Shown: piece by piece, positions 7,533 to 14,414 of the stretch | Position numbering within the stretch: position 1 is the stretch's first letter | Layout: each line of letters begins with the position of its first letter | Source: an uncultured Planctomycetaceae bacterium | Lineage (GTDB): Bacteria > Planctomycetota > Planctomycetia > Pirellulales > UBA1268 | Direction: 5' to 3' | Length of the DNA: 20,623 bases | Assembly (NCBI GenBank): GCA_903949225.1 | Contig: CAJAYZ010000149.1 | Coordinates: forward strand, 1-20,623 | Notes under the pieces: model-generated | The model's input: only the letters and a program-made list of their open reading frames with translations | The model's database searches: none | What the model was told of the DNA's origin: nothing | Position numbers and translations under genes: made by a program

Positions 7533-8017
7533 CGACGCTGTGGGTTCTGATCGCCCAGATCATGGCGAGCACAACCATGGCCGCGATCGCCTGGTTCGTC
7601 CAAATCGTCCACTATCCGCTGTTTGCCCTCCTGCCGTCGAGCGGCAGCAAGGCAGCGGAGGTTGCCGGCATGTCCCGTTCCGTGGCACGTGACTATCACG
7701 ACGAGAATCTCCGACGCACCCGCCCCATCGTCCTCGTTCCGATGGTCGTCGAGGCTGCGACAGCAACGTGGCTGGCGTTCTATCCCCCGGCCGCCGTCGG
7801 TCGTGGCGCTGCGATTGCAGGTCTCTCTCTGGTGGCGATCGTCGTTCTCTCGACGGCGCTGGTGCAGGTGCCCCTTCACGAGTCGCTGCGCCGCGGAGAC
7901 GCTCCCGCGGAGACAGTCAACCGGCTCGTGCGTTCCACCAGGATCCGCACCGCCGCCTGGACGGCGCGGGCAATTCTGGCGGCCTGGATGCTCCACGCGA
8001 CAGCGGTTGCTGGATGA
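7529..8017 (+). CDS. Small multipass membrane protein, unknown family
   Basis: A 162-residue protein with hydrophobic segments at about 4-33 (probably one long or two short helices), 67-87, 92-114 and 141-158. Notable stretches are WFVQIVHYPLF (22-32), YHDENLRRTRPIVLVPMVVE (56-75), STALVQVPLHESLRRG (108-123) and RTAAWTARAIL (140-150). The layout loosely resembles DUF1772-like membrane proteins, but I cannot assign it firmly. It starts inside the stop codon of the preceding membrane protein gene (ATGA). It ends 26 bases before the oppositely transcribed tRNA-His, with no clear terminator between them. Confidence 0.75.
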   Translation: MTTLWVLIAQIMASTTMAAIAWFVQIVHYPLFALLPSSGSKAAEVAGMSRSVARDYHDENLRRTRPIVLVPMVVEAATATWLAFYPPAAVGRGAAIAGLSLVAIVVLSTALVQVPLHESLRRGDAPAETVNRLVRSTRIRTAAWTARAILAAWMLHATAVAG

Positions 8018-8043
8018 ACAGTCCTTGGCCGGGAAAACAGAAG

Positions 8044-8118
8044 GGTGGCTAACGGGACTCGAACCCGCGACCCCTAGAATCACAATCTATTGCTCTAACC
8101 AACTGAGCTATAGCCACC
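8044..8118 (-). tRNA. tRNA-His (anticodon GTG)
   Basis: The minus strand reads GGTGGCTATAGCTCAG... and folds as a full cloverleaf closely like bacterial tRNA-His. G-1 at 8118 is encoded and faces C73 at 8044, the hallmark of histidine tRNA. The acceptor stem is GTGGCTA/TAGCCAC, the D stem GCTC/GAGC, the anticodon loop TTGTGAT (GTG at 8083-8081), and the T arm contains GGTTCGAGTCC. The sequence after C73 is CTT, so CCA is not encoded and must be added. The first anticodon-stem pair is an A27-G43 mismatch (ATAGA against TCTAG). Confidence 0.97.
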
Positions 8119-8139
8119 GCGATATCCGTCGGGTGAGAC

Positions 8140-8148
8140 ATTCTAACA
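8140..8148 (-). promoter_or_regulatory. Extended -10 promoter element for tRNA-His
   Basis: TGTTAGAAT on the minus strand (8148-8140) matches the extended -10 form TGnTATAAT with one difference. It lies 21 bases before the tRNA 5' end, giving a predicted start near 8133 and a 15-base leader. The possible -35 (TGGACC, 8166-8161) is spaced only 15 bases away and is weak. Confidence 0.45.
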
Positions 8149-8191
8149 GAAAACCCCGCCGGTCCACTGCCCCCCGGCCATGGCCTGTTTT

Positions 8192-8208
8192 CTGCGGCGA
8201 ATCCGCAG
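8192..8208 (-). terminator. Hairpin just after dtd, possible transcription end
   Basis: On the minus strand CTGCGG-ATTCG-CCGCAG forms a perfect 6-bp stem with a 5-base loop, 6 bases after the dtd stop codon. It is followed by AAAACAGG rather than a U-run, so it is not a classical intrinsic terminator. Its placement between dtd and the tRNA promoter suggests a 3'-end stabilising or termination role. Confidence 0.35.
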
Positions 8209-8214
8209 GCGGGC

Positions 8215-8667
8215 TCACTCGCGCCGGCGGGAGTCGAGGAGGATCGTCACCGGTCCGTCGTTGACGAGGCTCACCTCCATGTCGGCGGCAAACACGCCGC
8301 GAGCCACCGGCCGGGCGGCCTCGTGTTCGAGGCTGGAGAGGAAGCGCTCGTAGAGCGGCACCGCCTCCTCCGGCCTTGCCGCGCGGAGAAAACTCGGTCG
8401 GTTGCCCTTCTGCGTGCTCGCGTGGAGCGTGAACTGACTGACCGCCAGCAGCCCGCCGTCGATGTCGACGACACTGCGGTTCATCTTCCCGTCGTCGTCG
8501 GCGAAGATCCGCATCCGCGCGACCTTCTCCGCACTCCAGTCGGCATCGCCGGCCTCATCCCCCTGCTCCACTCCGACAAGCACCAGTAGCCCCCGCCCTA
8601 TCCGGCCGACACTTCGGCCGTCGACCATCACTTCCGCCCTTCCCACTCTCTGAATCACACAGCGCAT
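8215..8667 (-). CDS. dtd: D-aminoacyl-tRNA deacylase
   Basis: A 150-residue protein of full family length. It removes D-amino acids (and glycine mischarged on tRNA-Ala) from tRNA in the cytoplasm. The two active-site signatures are clear: SQFTLHA at 77-83 and NDGPVTI at 136-142, the latter carrying the Gly-Pro pair that gates chirality. The N-terminus MRCVIQRVGRAEVMVDG is typical. The start codon overlaps the stop of the MFS gene by one base (TGATG), with AAAGG upstream, so translation is likely coupled. Its position next to tRNA-His may be chance. Confidence 0.97.
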   Translation of the reverse strand: MRCVIQRVGRAEVMVDGRSVGRIGRGLLVLVGVEQGDEAGDADWSAEKVARMRIFADDDGKMNRSVVDIDGGLLAVSQFTLHASTQKGNRPSFLRAARPEEAVPLYERFLSSLEHEAARPVARGVFAADMEVSLVNDGPVTILLDSRRRE

Positions 8668-10001
8668 CAGCCTTTCCCCCCCGCTTCGCCTCCGGCTTCA
8701 AGTGCCCCGGCGCCGGCCCGCGACAGGAGCCACCAGCCAACGAGGAGCTGGCCAAGGAGGGCGACGAGCCCTGCCCGGGGATGCCCCGTGAGCACATAGA
8801 CGCCGCCGAACACGAGGCTGGCGACGAAACCGGCAAGCTTCGAACCGACGTTGAGAAGGCCGAACGTGGCGCCATAACGACCGGCCGGCGCGAGCACCGC
8901 CACCGCCGCACGGATCACGCTCGCCGCTCCGCCGAGGACGAGCGCCAAGAGGACCGCCATCGCCGTGAGCTGCGAACGGGTCGTCACGAACCCCGCCGAG
9001 CCGAGCACGATTCCCCAGCCGACAAGAGAGAGCGACAGCATCGGCCAGCGGCCGAAACGGGTCGACAACCAGCCGACGGCGAGCGCGCCGGGGAGGGCGA
9101 CCAACTGGACGAGGAGCACCAGACCGACGAGCGCCGGCGGATCGAGATGAAACTCCTCGAGGGCGACCGAGGAGAATTGGCTGATCGCCGTCTGCATCGC
9201 ACCGAGGATGAGCATCGCGCCGCCGAGGACGCTGCCGAGGCGACCGAAGCCGGCGTCCCCACGAAAAAGGGCCCGCGCGAAGCCGAGGAGCTCGCCGGAC
9301 GATGTCGCGGCGTGGACGCTTGAGTGGCCGTCACCGAAACGGGCCCAGAAGGCCGGAATCGAGAACAGGATCCACCATCCCCCCATGATCGCGAACGCCG
9401 AGCGGAGCGCGCCCGAGTCGCTGAGGCCGAGTGACGCCCGGGCCGCGAACACCCGCGTGGCGAGGATCAACGCCACCGCTCCCCCCGCGTATCCGGCGGC
9501 GTAGCCGATTGCCGAGAGACGGTCGGCCTGGGCGCCGCGGGCGATCCGTGGCAGGAGGCTTCCGGTGAAGATCGCCGCGAAGTCAAAACCGACCGCGGCC
9601 ACGACGACGGCCAGAACGATCGGCACCCGCGCCGTCGGAGCGAGGGCCGCCAGGAGAAACGCGGCGGCACACCCGGCGACGATGCTGGCCATCAACGCCC
9701 GGCGGTGGCTGTGCGTTCGATCGGCCCAGGCCGCCACCCATGGTGCCGAAAGCGCCGTGACGAGCATCGCCGCTGCCAGCGTCCAGGCCCACACCACCCC
9801 GCCCGGCACCCCCCACGGATCACCGGTGAAGACCACCTTCTCGATGTAGGCGACCAGGAGTGTGATCGAGATCGTCGAGAAGGCGCTCGCAGCCCAATCG
9901 AGGAGCACCCAGGCCACCGAGTCGAACGAGCCGCTGGCAGCGATCGTGCCGCGCTCATCGTCGGGACGGCGCGACGGTCGATCGGATCGGTCGATCGGCA
10001 T
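8667..10001 (-). CDS. MFS transporter, UMF1/Atg22-like family
   Basis: A 444-residue integral membrane protein with about twelve hydrophobic segments. The first segment reads WVLLDWAASAFSTISITLLV (about 31-50), the UMF1 hallmark related to 'YDWANSAF'. The centre contains GSLLPRIARGAQADRLSAIG followed by YAAGYAGGA, also typical of this MFS branch, which includes the yeast vacuolar amino-acid effluxer Atg22. Substrate specificity in bacteria is mostly unknown; amino-acid or small-metabolite efflux is an inference. The hydrophilic N-terminus (about 28 residues) is rich in Arg and Asp. It sits 8 bases after the small membrane protein gene and overlaps dtd by one base, so the three probably form one transcript. 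Confidence 0.9.
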   Translation of the reverse strand: MPIDRSDRPSRRPDDERGTIAASGSFDSVAWVLLDWAASAFSTISITLLVAYIEKVVFTGDPWGVPGGVVWAWTLAAAMLVTALSAPWVAAWADRTHSHRRALMASIVAGCAAAFLLAALAPTARVPIVLAVVVAAVGFDFAAIFTGSLLPRIARGAQADRLSAIGYAAGYAGGAVALILATRVFAARASLGLSDSGALRSAFAIMGGWWILFSIPAFWARFGDGHSSVHAATSSGELLGFARALFRGDAGFGRLGSVLGGAMLILGAMQTAISQFSSVALEEFHLDPPALVGLVLLVQLVALPGALAVGWLSTRFGRWPMLSLSLVGWGIVLGSAGFVTTRSQLTAMAVLLALVLGGAASVIRAAVAVLAPAGRYGATFGLLNVGSKLAGFVASLVFGGVYVLTGHPRAGLVALLGQLLVGWWLLSRAGAGALEAGGEAGGKG

Positions 10002-10009
10002 GGCGGTGC

Positions 10010-10414
10010 TCAGGCTTCCGACGGAGGCGTTGAGGCTTGTCCTACCGCGGCATCGGCGATGCTCGCGTCGGTGGCCACATCTCTGCTGGGCTCGCCTGAA
10101 GCACCCGAGCCACTGGCAGCTGCACCGCCGGCGATAACCCGGAGACGCTTACGCAGTTGCCTCCGGTAGCTGAGGATCGGCGGCAGCGTCACGGCCATCG
10201 CCACCAGCAGCAGTACCGCATCGGAGAGGCGTCCGCGCCGCAGCGACCAACCGATCCACCCGAGGGCGACGAGGGTGTAGGCGGCCAAGCCGAGGGTGGC
10301 GTTCCGGACGCTGCCTTGCAGGGCCCCAACACTGCCGGCGTCTGTGGGCACCACGGCGCTGCCGGCCGACTCCTTGAGCGCGGCCGCGGGCGAATCCGCA
10401 GACTCTCTCTTCAT
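10010..10414 (-). CDS. Small two-helix membrane protein, unknown
   Basis: A 134-residue protein I do not recognise. Two hydrophobic segments (about 38-57 and 63-83) are joined by the basic turn SLRRGRLSD and followed by the basic stretch YRRQLRKRLRV (83-93). Both termini are polar, Ala/Ser-rich and probably disordered. It vaguely resembles short DUF4229-type two-helix proteins, but this is not firm. The start is uncertain: ATG at 10414 has no good ribosome site, and an in-frame GTG at 10435 is preceded by GGGGTGG. It lies 8 bases upstream of the MFS gene and 176 bases after RarA. That 176-base gap shows no other gene. Confidence 0.65.
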   Translation of the reverse strand: MKRESADSPAAALKESAGSAVVPTDAGSVGALQGSVRNATLGLAAYTLVALGWIGWSLRRGRLSDAVLLLVAMAVTLPPILSYRRQLRKRLRVIAGGAAASGSGASGEPSRDVATDASIADAAVGQASTPPSEA

Positions 10415-10590
10415 CGACGCTGAGTCGTTCGTCACGATCCACCCCGCTCCCACCACCCCGGCACCAGACACAGTGCCCTTCGGCCCCCAATGGTACTGCC
10501 CCATCCGGCGGCGGCACAGGGAAACCGGGAAACGGCGGCATCCCACCCATGTCGGTCGATCGCCACCGCTCACATCGCAAGCGACAGGCG

Positions 10591-11904
10591 TCACCCGCCC
10601 GCGAGACGGCGGCGGATCTCCTCGAGCCGGAGGGCGAGATCGCGTTCCTCCCCGCGGTCGGTCGGCTCGTAATAGCGTTTCTCGACCCCGAGATAATCCT
10701 GGGCGGCGATGCCGTCGGGATGGTCGTGGGCATAGCGGTATCCCTCGCCACGGCCGAAGGCCTTCGCCGCGGCCGAATGACGGTCTTGAAGATGACGGGG
10801 GACGGGGATCACGCCGCGATCGCGGACATCCTGTCGGGCTGCTGCGATCGCCGTCGTGCAGGCGTTGCTCTTGGGGGCCAGCGCCAGATAGGTGACGGCC
10901 TGCGAGAGCGGGAGTTGGCACTCTGGCAGCCCAACAAACTCGGTCGCCTGCATTGCCGCCACGGCCACCAGCAAGCTCCGAGGGTCGGCATTGCCGACAT
11001 CCTCGCTGGCAAGGATTACGAGGCGGCGGGCGAGGAAGCGCACGTCCTCCCCCCCCTCGAGCATCCGCGCGAGCCAATAGAGGCCGGCATCTGGATCGCT
11101 GCCGCGAATGCTCTTGATGAGGGCGCTGGCGCAGTCGTAGTGCGTGTCGCCGGCATCGTAGACCAGTGCCTTGCGCTGCACGCTCTCGCGGGCGAGGTCG
11201 AGAGTGAAGACGAGCGGGCGGCGCGTCTCGGAGAGGACGCCGATCTCGAGCGCCCCCAGCGCCCGACGGGCATCACCGTCGGACGATTCGACGAGGAACG
11301 CGACGGCGGCATCGTCGATCGAGATCTCCTCCGCACCGAGCCCGTGCTCACGGTCGGTCACGGCCCGGCGGAGAACCGCGGCGACGTCGGCAGCGGCAAG
11401 GGGCTCGAGGGCGAACAGGCGACTGCGGCTGACGAGGGCGCTGGTGAGCGCGAACGACGGATTCTGGGTCGTGGCGCCGATCAGGGCGATCGTCCCCTGC
11501 TCGACATCGGGGAGGAGAACATCCTGCTGGGCCTTGTTGAAGCGGTGAATCTCATCGACGAACAGGCACGTCCGCTGGCCGTCGTCCTCGAGCCGGCGAC
11601 GGGCTGCGTCGAGCACCTCGCGAACCTCCTTCACCCCCGAAGCCGTGGCGGAGAGCTCGATGAAGCGGCGCCGCGTCTCGCGGGCGATGATCTCGGCGAG
11701 GGTCGTCTTCCCCACCCCCGGCGGACCATGGAGGATCACCGATCCGATCCGGTCCGCTTCGATGAGCCGGCGGAGGAGTCGACCGGGGCCGATGACATGC
11801 TCTTGCCCCACGTAGTCGGCGAGCCGGCGCGGCCGCATCCGGGCTGCCAGCGGCGCGGCGCGGGCAACATTGGCAGCTCTCGCAGCGGAAAACAGGTCGG
11901 CCAT
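10591..11904 (-). CDS. rarA: Replication-associated recombination protein A (RarA/MgsA AAA+ ATPase)
   Basis: A 437-residue AAA+ ATPase of the clamp-loader-like RarA/MgsA/Wrnip1 family, which acts at stalled replication forks with SSB. The start MADLF and MRPRRLADYVGQEHVIGPG (23-41) are typical. Walker A is HGPPGVGKTT (59-68), Walker B with its extension is CLFVDEIHRFNKAQQD (113-128), sensor 1 is GATTQNPSF (143-151), and the arginine-finger region SRSR follows (159-162). The C-terminal half has the conserved ESSDGDARRALGALE stretch and the tetramerisation-domain stretch DPDAGLYWLARMLEGGEDVRF. It lies 50 bases downstream of the OsmC-family gene on the same strand; a weak GGTG precedes the ATG. 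Confidence 0.97.
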   Translation of the reverse strand: MADLFSAARAANVARAAPLAARMRPRRLADYVGQEHVIGPGRLLRRLIEADRIGSVILHGPPGVGKTTLAEIIARETRRRFIELSATASGVKEVREVLDAARRRLEDDGQRTCLFVDEIHRFNKAQQDVLLPDVEQGTIALIGATTQNPSFALTSALVSRSRLFALEPLAAADVAAVLRRAVTDREHGLGAEEISIDDAAVAFLVESSDGDARRALGALEIGVLSETRRPLVFTLDLARESVQRKALVYDAGDTHYDCASALIKSIRGSDPDAGLYWLARMLEGGEDVRFLARRLVILASEDVGNADPRSLLVAVAAMQATEFVGLPECQLPLSQAVTYLALAPKSNACTTAIAAARQDVRDRGVIPVPRHLQDRHSAAAKAFGRGEGYRYAHDHPDGIAAQDYLGVEKRYYEPTDRGEERDLALRLEEIRRRLAGG

Positions 11905-11954
11905 GGGTCACCGGGTGCGACAGGAATCTCTGCCACGGACAAAGGCAGGGCAGA

Positions 11955-12365
11955 TCACCCCGTCCAGACAAACTCGATCGGCGCCGCGATCTCCGGGTGG
12001 ATGCTCTTGTGCACCGGGCAGGTGTGCGCCGCCTGCTCGAGGAGCTGGCGGTGGGGGTGATCGGGCGGGAGCGGGATCGTGAGCGTGGTGCGGAGCGACG
12101 CGATCCGACGCGGCGGGGCCGAAGTCATCTCCTTCGTCGTCTCCACCGTCATCCCCTTGAGATCGATCGCGTGCCGGTCGGCGGCGATCCCCATGATCGT
12201 CATCATGCAGGCCCCCAGGGCGGTGGCCACGAGGTCGGTGGGGGAGAAGCTTTCACCGCGGCCGTGGTTGTCGACCGGCGCGTCGGTGACCAGCATGGTG
12301 CCCGAGGGACCGTGGGTGGCGCGGCATCGCAGCCCGCCTTCGTAGGTTGTCGTGATCTTCACCAT
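11955..12365 (-). CDS. OsmC-family peroxiredoxin-like protein
   Basis: A 136-residue OsmC/YhfA-type protein. The two conserved cysteines are Cys53 in ALGACMMTIM (49-58) and Cys116 in TCPVHKSI (115-122). In characterised members such a pair reduces organic or fatty-acid hydroperoxides. ESFSPTDLVATAL (38-50) is the matching family stretch. The start ATG at 12365 gives a normal N-terminus MVKITTTYEGGL; a longer in-frame start at 12560 would cross the control region and kdpF. It is divergent from kdpF, with 157 bases between the starts, and is followed by rarA on the same strand. An AT-rich box (TATATA, 12440-12435) is a candidate -10 on this strand too. Confidence 0.93.
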   Translation of the reverse strand: MVKITTTYEGGLRCRATHGPSGTMLVTDAPVDNHGRGESFSPTDLVATALGACMMTIMGIAADRHAIDLKGMTVETTKEMTSAPPRRIASLRTTLTIPLPPDHPHRQLLEQAAHTCPVHKSIHPEIAAPIEFVWTG

Positions 12366-12434
12366 GGTCAAGGCGTCTCTCGTTGGGTTCCGCGGCAGGC
12401 TCTCGGCATCGGCTGCTCGGCGGCATCGGTCAAC

Positions 12435-12442
12435 TATATACT
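12435..12442 (+). promoter_or_regulatory. Candidate -10 region for kdpFABCD (and divergent OsmC gene)
   Basis: TATATACT is the only AT-rich stretch in the 157-base divergent gap. On the plus strand TATACT (12437-12442) matches the -10 consensus at 5 of 6 positions, but the 17-base-spaced -35 is poor, as expected of a promoter needing an activator. On the minus strand TATATA could serve the OsmC gene, with GGGACG 18 bases upstream. The leader to kdpF would be about 74 bases. Confidence 0.4.
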
Positions 12443-12443
12443 C

Positions 12444-12479
12444 CCGGTCGTTTCCGGTCGTCCCAGCGGCGGACGACCG
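12444..12479 (+). promoter_or_regulatory. Phased direct repeat plus 9-bp inverted repeat upstream of kdpF
   Basis: CCGGTCGT occurs at 12444-12451 and again at 12454-12461, exactly 10 bp apart, as in response-regulator operators. The second copy is part of a perfect 9-bp inverted repeat: CGGTCGTCC (12455-12463) and GGACGACCG (12471-12479) around a 7-base loop. The first copy can pair with the same right arm over 7 bp (12445-12451 with 12473-12479), so two hairpins would exclude each other in RNA. No U-run follows. It may be a protein-binding site or a leader switch. Confidence 0.45.
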
Positions 12480-12522
12480 CCATTCGTGCGTCCCCAGCCC
12501 ACCTTCCAGAAGTCCCTTGCCG

Positions 12523-12615
12523 ATGCCTTCCATGCTCGCTGTCGCCGGCGTCGTCACCATGCTCCTGGCGGCGTATCTGATCGTGGCGATGCTCGCCCCG
12601 GAGTGGTTTGCATGA
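12523..12615 (+). CDS. kdpF: KdpF, small subunit of the Kdp K+-ATPase
   Basis: A 30-residue single-helix peptide: the hydrophobic segment spans residues 4-25 and ends AYLIVAMLAPEWFA. The pattern Tyr-Leu ... Ala-Leu-x-x-Pro-Glu-x-Phe is the KdpF signature. In E. coli this lipid-like peptide stabilises the KdpABC complex in the inner membrane. Its stop TGA overlaps the kdpA start ATG by 4 bases, which supports both calls. No strong Shine-Dalgarno is seen (AGAAG 13 bases upstream). It is easily missed because of its length. Confidence 0.85.
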   Translation: MPSMLAVAGVVTMLLAAYLIVAMLAPEWFA

Positions 12616-14414
12616 TGACGAGCGCAACTCTCGAGGTGGCTGCCGTCCTCCTCGCAGCAATCCTCGCGGCAGCCGCAGTCGCGCCCTGGCTGGCGACGAT
12701 CTTTCGGATCGGATCAGACTCGGACGCGAACTGCGAACCGGAGACCGACGGCTCGTGGAGTCGGTTGCTCCGCGGCCTCGAAAGCCCACTGCTTCGAGCA
12801 GCCGGCGTCTGGCCCGTCCGTGAGATGACTGCCACCGAATACGCGATCGCGATCCTCCTCTTCCACGCGGCCGGCTTCGGTCTGCTCCTCTTCCTCCTTC
12901 GCTGCCAGCCCCTCCTCCCCTGGAACCCGGACCGCCTCCCCGCGGTGCCCTGGCTGATCGCCCTCAACACGGCGGCCAGCTTCGTCACGAACACCAATTG
13001 GCAGTCGTACTCCGGCGAGACCACGCTCTCGCCGTTGTCGCAGGCCCTCGGCCTCACCGTGCAGAACTTCCTCTCGGCGGCCAGCGGGCTGTGCGTCTTG
13101 GCGGTGCTTGTCCGCGGGCTCGTGCGGCGAGGCAGCGCCACCGTCGGCTCCTTCTGGCACGATCTCGTCCGCGTCACGGTCGGCCTGCTCCTGCCGCTGG
13201 CGATCCTTCTCGGCATCCTCCTCGCCAGCCAAGGGGTGGTGCAATCGTTCGACACCGGCATCGACGTGGCGCTCGTTGAAGGCACGAGCACGGCCGGTGG
13301 AGAGGCCCCTTCGACGCGACGGATCGTCCTCGGGCCGGTCGCTTCGCAGATCGCCATCAAGCAGTTGGGTACCAACGGCGGCGGCTACTTCAACGCCAAC
13401 GGCTCCCATCCGTTTGAAAACCCCACACCGCTGACGAATCTCCTCGAGATCGTGGCGATGCTCATGATCCCGATGGCGAGTTGCCTCGCGTTTGGCCGCT
13501 GGGTCGGGGATAGGCGTCAGGGGTACGCACTGCTGGCAGCGATGGCGGTGCTGTTCCTCCCCTTCGTGGTGCTCATCGTCCGCTTCGAGACATCCCCCAA
13601 TCCCTGGTTGGCCGCCGCCGTTCCTTCAATCGACCAAGCAACCTCACCCGAGCACGACGGCGGATCGCTCGAGGGCAAGGAGGTGCGTTTCGGCCCGGCC
13701 TCCTCGGCACTCTTCGCGGTTGCCACCACGGCAACCAGTTGCGGTGGGGTGAACGCCATGCACGACAGCTTCTCGCCCCTCGGCGGGCTGGTGACGATGT
13801 GGATGATCCAGCTCGGCGAGGTCGTGTTCGGCGGCGTCGGCACGGGGCTCGCCGGCCTCGTCGCCTACACGCTCGTGGCAGTGTTCGTGGCCGGGCTGAT
13901 GGTCGGCCGCAGCCCCGAGTATCTCGGCAAGAAGATCGAGGCCAGCGAAATGAAGATGGGGATGATCGTCCTCCTCGTGCCCCCGATCGTGACGCTCGTC
14001 GGCACCGCCGCGGCCTGCATGCTGCCGGCTGAGGCTGCCGCGGCTCCGAATCCCGGGCCTCACGGCTTCTCAGAGCTCCTCTATGCCTTTTCGAGCGCCG
14101 GCAACAACAACGGCTCTGCCTTCGGCGGGCTTTCGGCCACGAGCGCCTTCTGGACCCTGGCGTTGGCAGCCGCGATGCTCGCCAGCCGCCTCCTGACGAT
14201 GCTGCCACTCATAGCGATCGGCGGGCTGCTCGCCGCCAAGCGGACGGTGGCGGAGAGCCCCGGCACCCTCCCCACCCACACGCCGTTGTTCGTGCTCCTC
14301 ATAGCTGGCGCGGTGATCCTCGTCGGCGCCCTCTCCTTCGTGCCGGCCCTGGCCCTCGGGCCGATCGCCGAAGCACTCCAACCAGCGATGGCAGCCGGGG
14401 AGGGGACGCGATGA
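12612..14414 (+). CDS. kdpA: Potassium-transporting ATPase subunit A (KdpA)
   Basis: A 600-residue, ten-helix K+-channel-like subunit that selects and passes K+ in the KdpFABC complex. All four pore/selectivity loops are present: FVTNTNWQSYSGETTLS (124-140), LGTNGGGYFNANGSHPFENP (252-271), TTATSCGGVNAMHDSFSPLGG (372-392) and SSAGNNNGSAFGG (494-506). Other family stretches are MIQLGEVVFGGVGTGL (398-413) and the ending SFVPALALGPIAEAL. It is about 40 residues longer than the E. coli protein (557), mostly in the loop after helix 1 (about 33-60) and the C-terminal tail. Two adjacent ATGs (12612, 12615) could serve as start; the first gives the ATGA overlap with kdpF. It overlaps kdpB by 4 bases. 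Confidence 0.98.
   Translation: MMTSATLEVAAVLLAAILAAAAVAPWLATIFRIGSDSDANCEPETDGSWSRLLRGLESPLLRAAGVWPVREMTATEYAIAILLFHAAGFGLLLFLLRCQPLLPWNPDRLPAVPWLIALNTAASFVTNTNWQSYSGETTLSPLSQALGLTVQNFLSAASGLCVLAVLVRGLVRRGSATVGSFWHDLVRVTVGLLLPLAILLGILLASQGVVQSFDTGIDVALVEGTSTAGGEAPSTRRIVLGPVASQIAIKQLGTNGGGYFNANGSHPFENPTPLTNLLEIVAMLMIPMASCLAFGRWVGDRRQGYALLAAMAVLFLPFVVLIVRFETSPNPWLAAAVPSIDQATSPEHDGGSLEGKEVRFGPASSALFAVATTATSCGGVNAMHDSFSPLGGLVTMWMIQLGEVVFGGVGTGLAGLVAYTLVAVFVAGLMVGRSPEYLGKKIEASEMKMGMIVLLVPPIVTLVGTAAACMLPAEAAAAPNPGPHGFSELLYAFSSAGNNNGSAFGGLSATSAFWTLALAAAMLASRLLTMLPLIAIGGLLAAKRTVAESPGTLPTHTPLFVLLIAGAVILVGALSFVPALALGPIAEALQPAMAAGEGTR

Noticed and set aside
10549..12060. 503-codon plus-strand open frame opposite rarA
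   Set aside because: RarA on the minus strand has all AAA+ motifs; the opposite frame has shadow-type composition.
12366..12522. Riboswitch (for example a K+- or c-di-AMP-sensing type) in the kdpF leader
   Set aside because: The leader after the candidate promoter is only about 74 bases and shows just one strong hairpin with an alternative pairing; it lacks the size and conserved cores of known classes.
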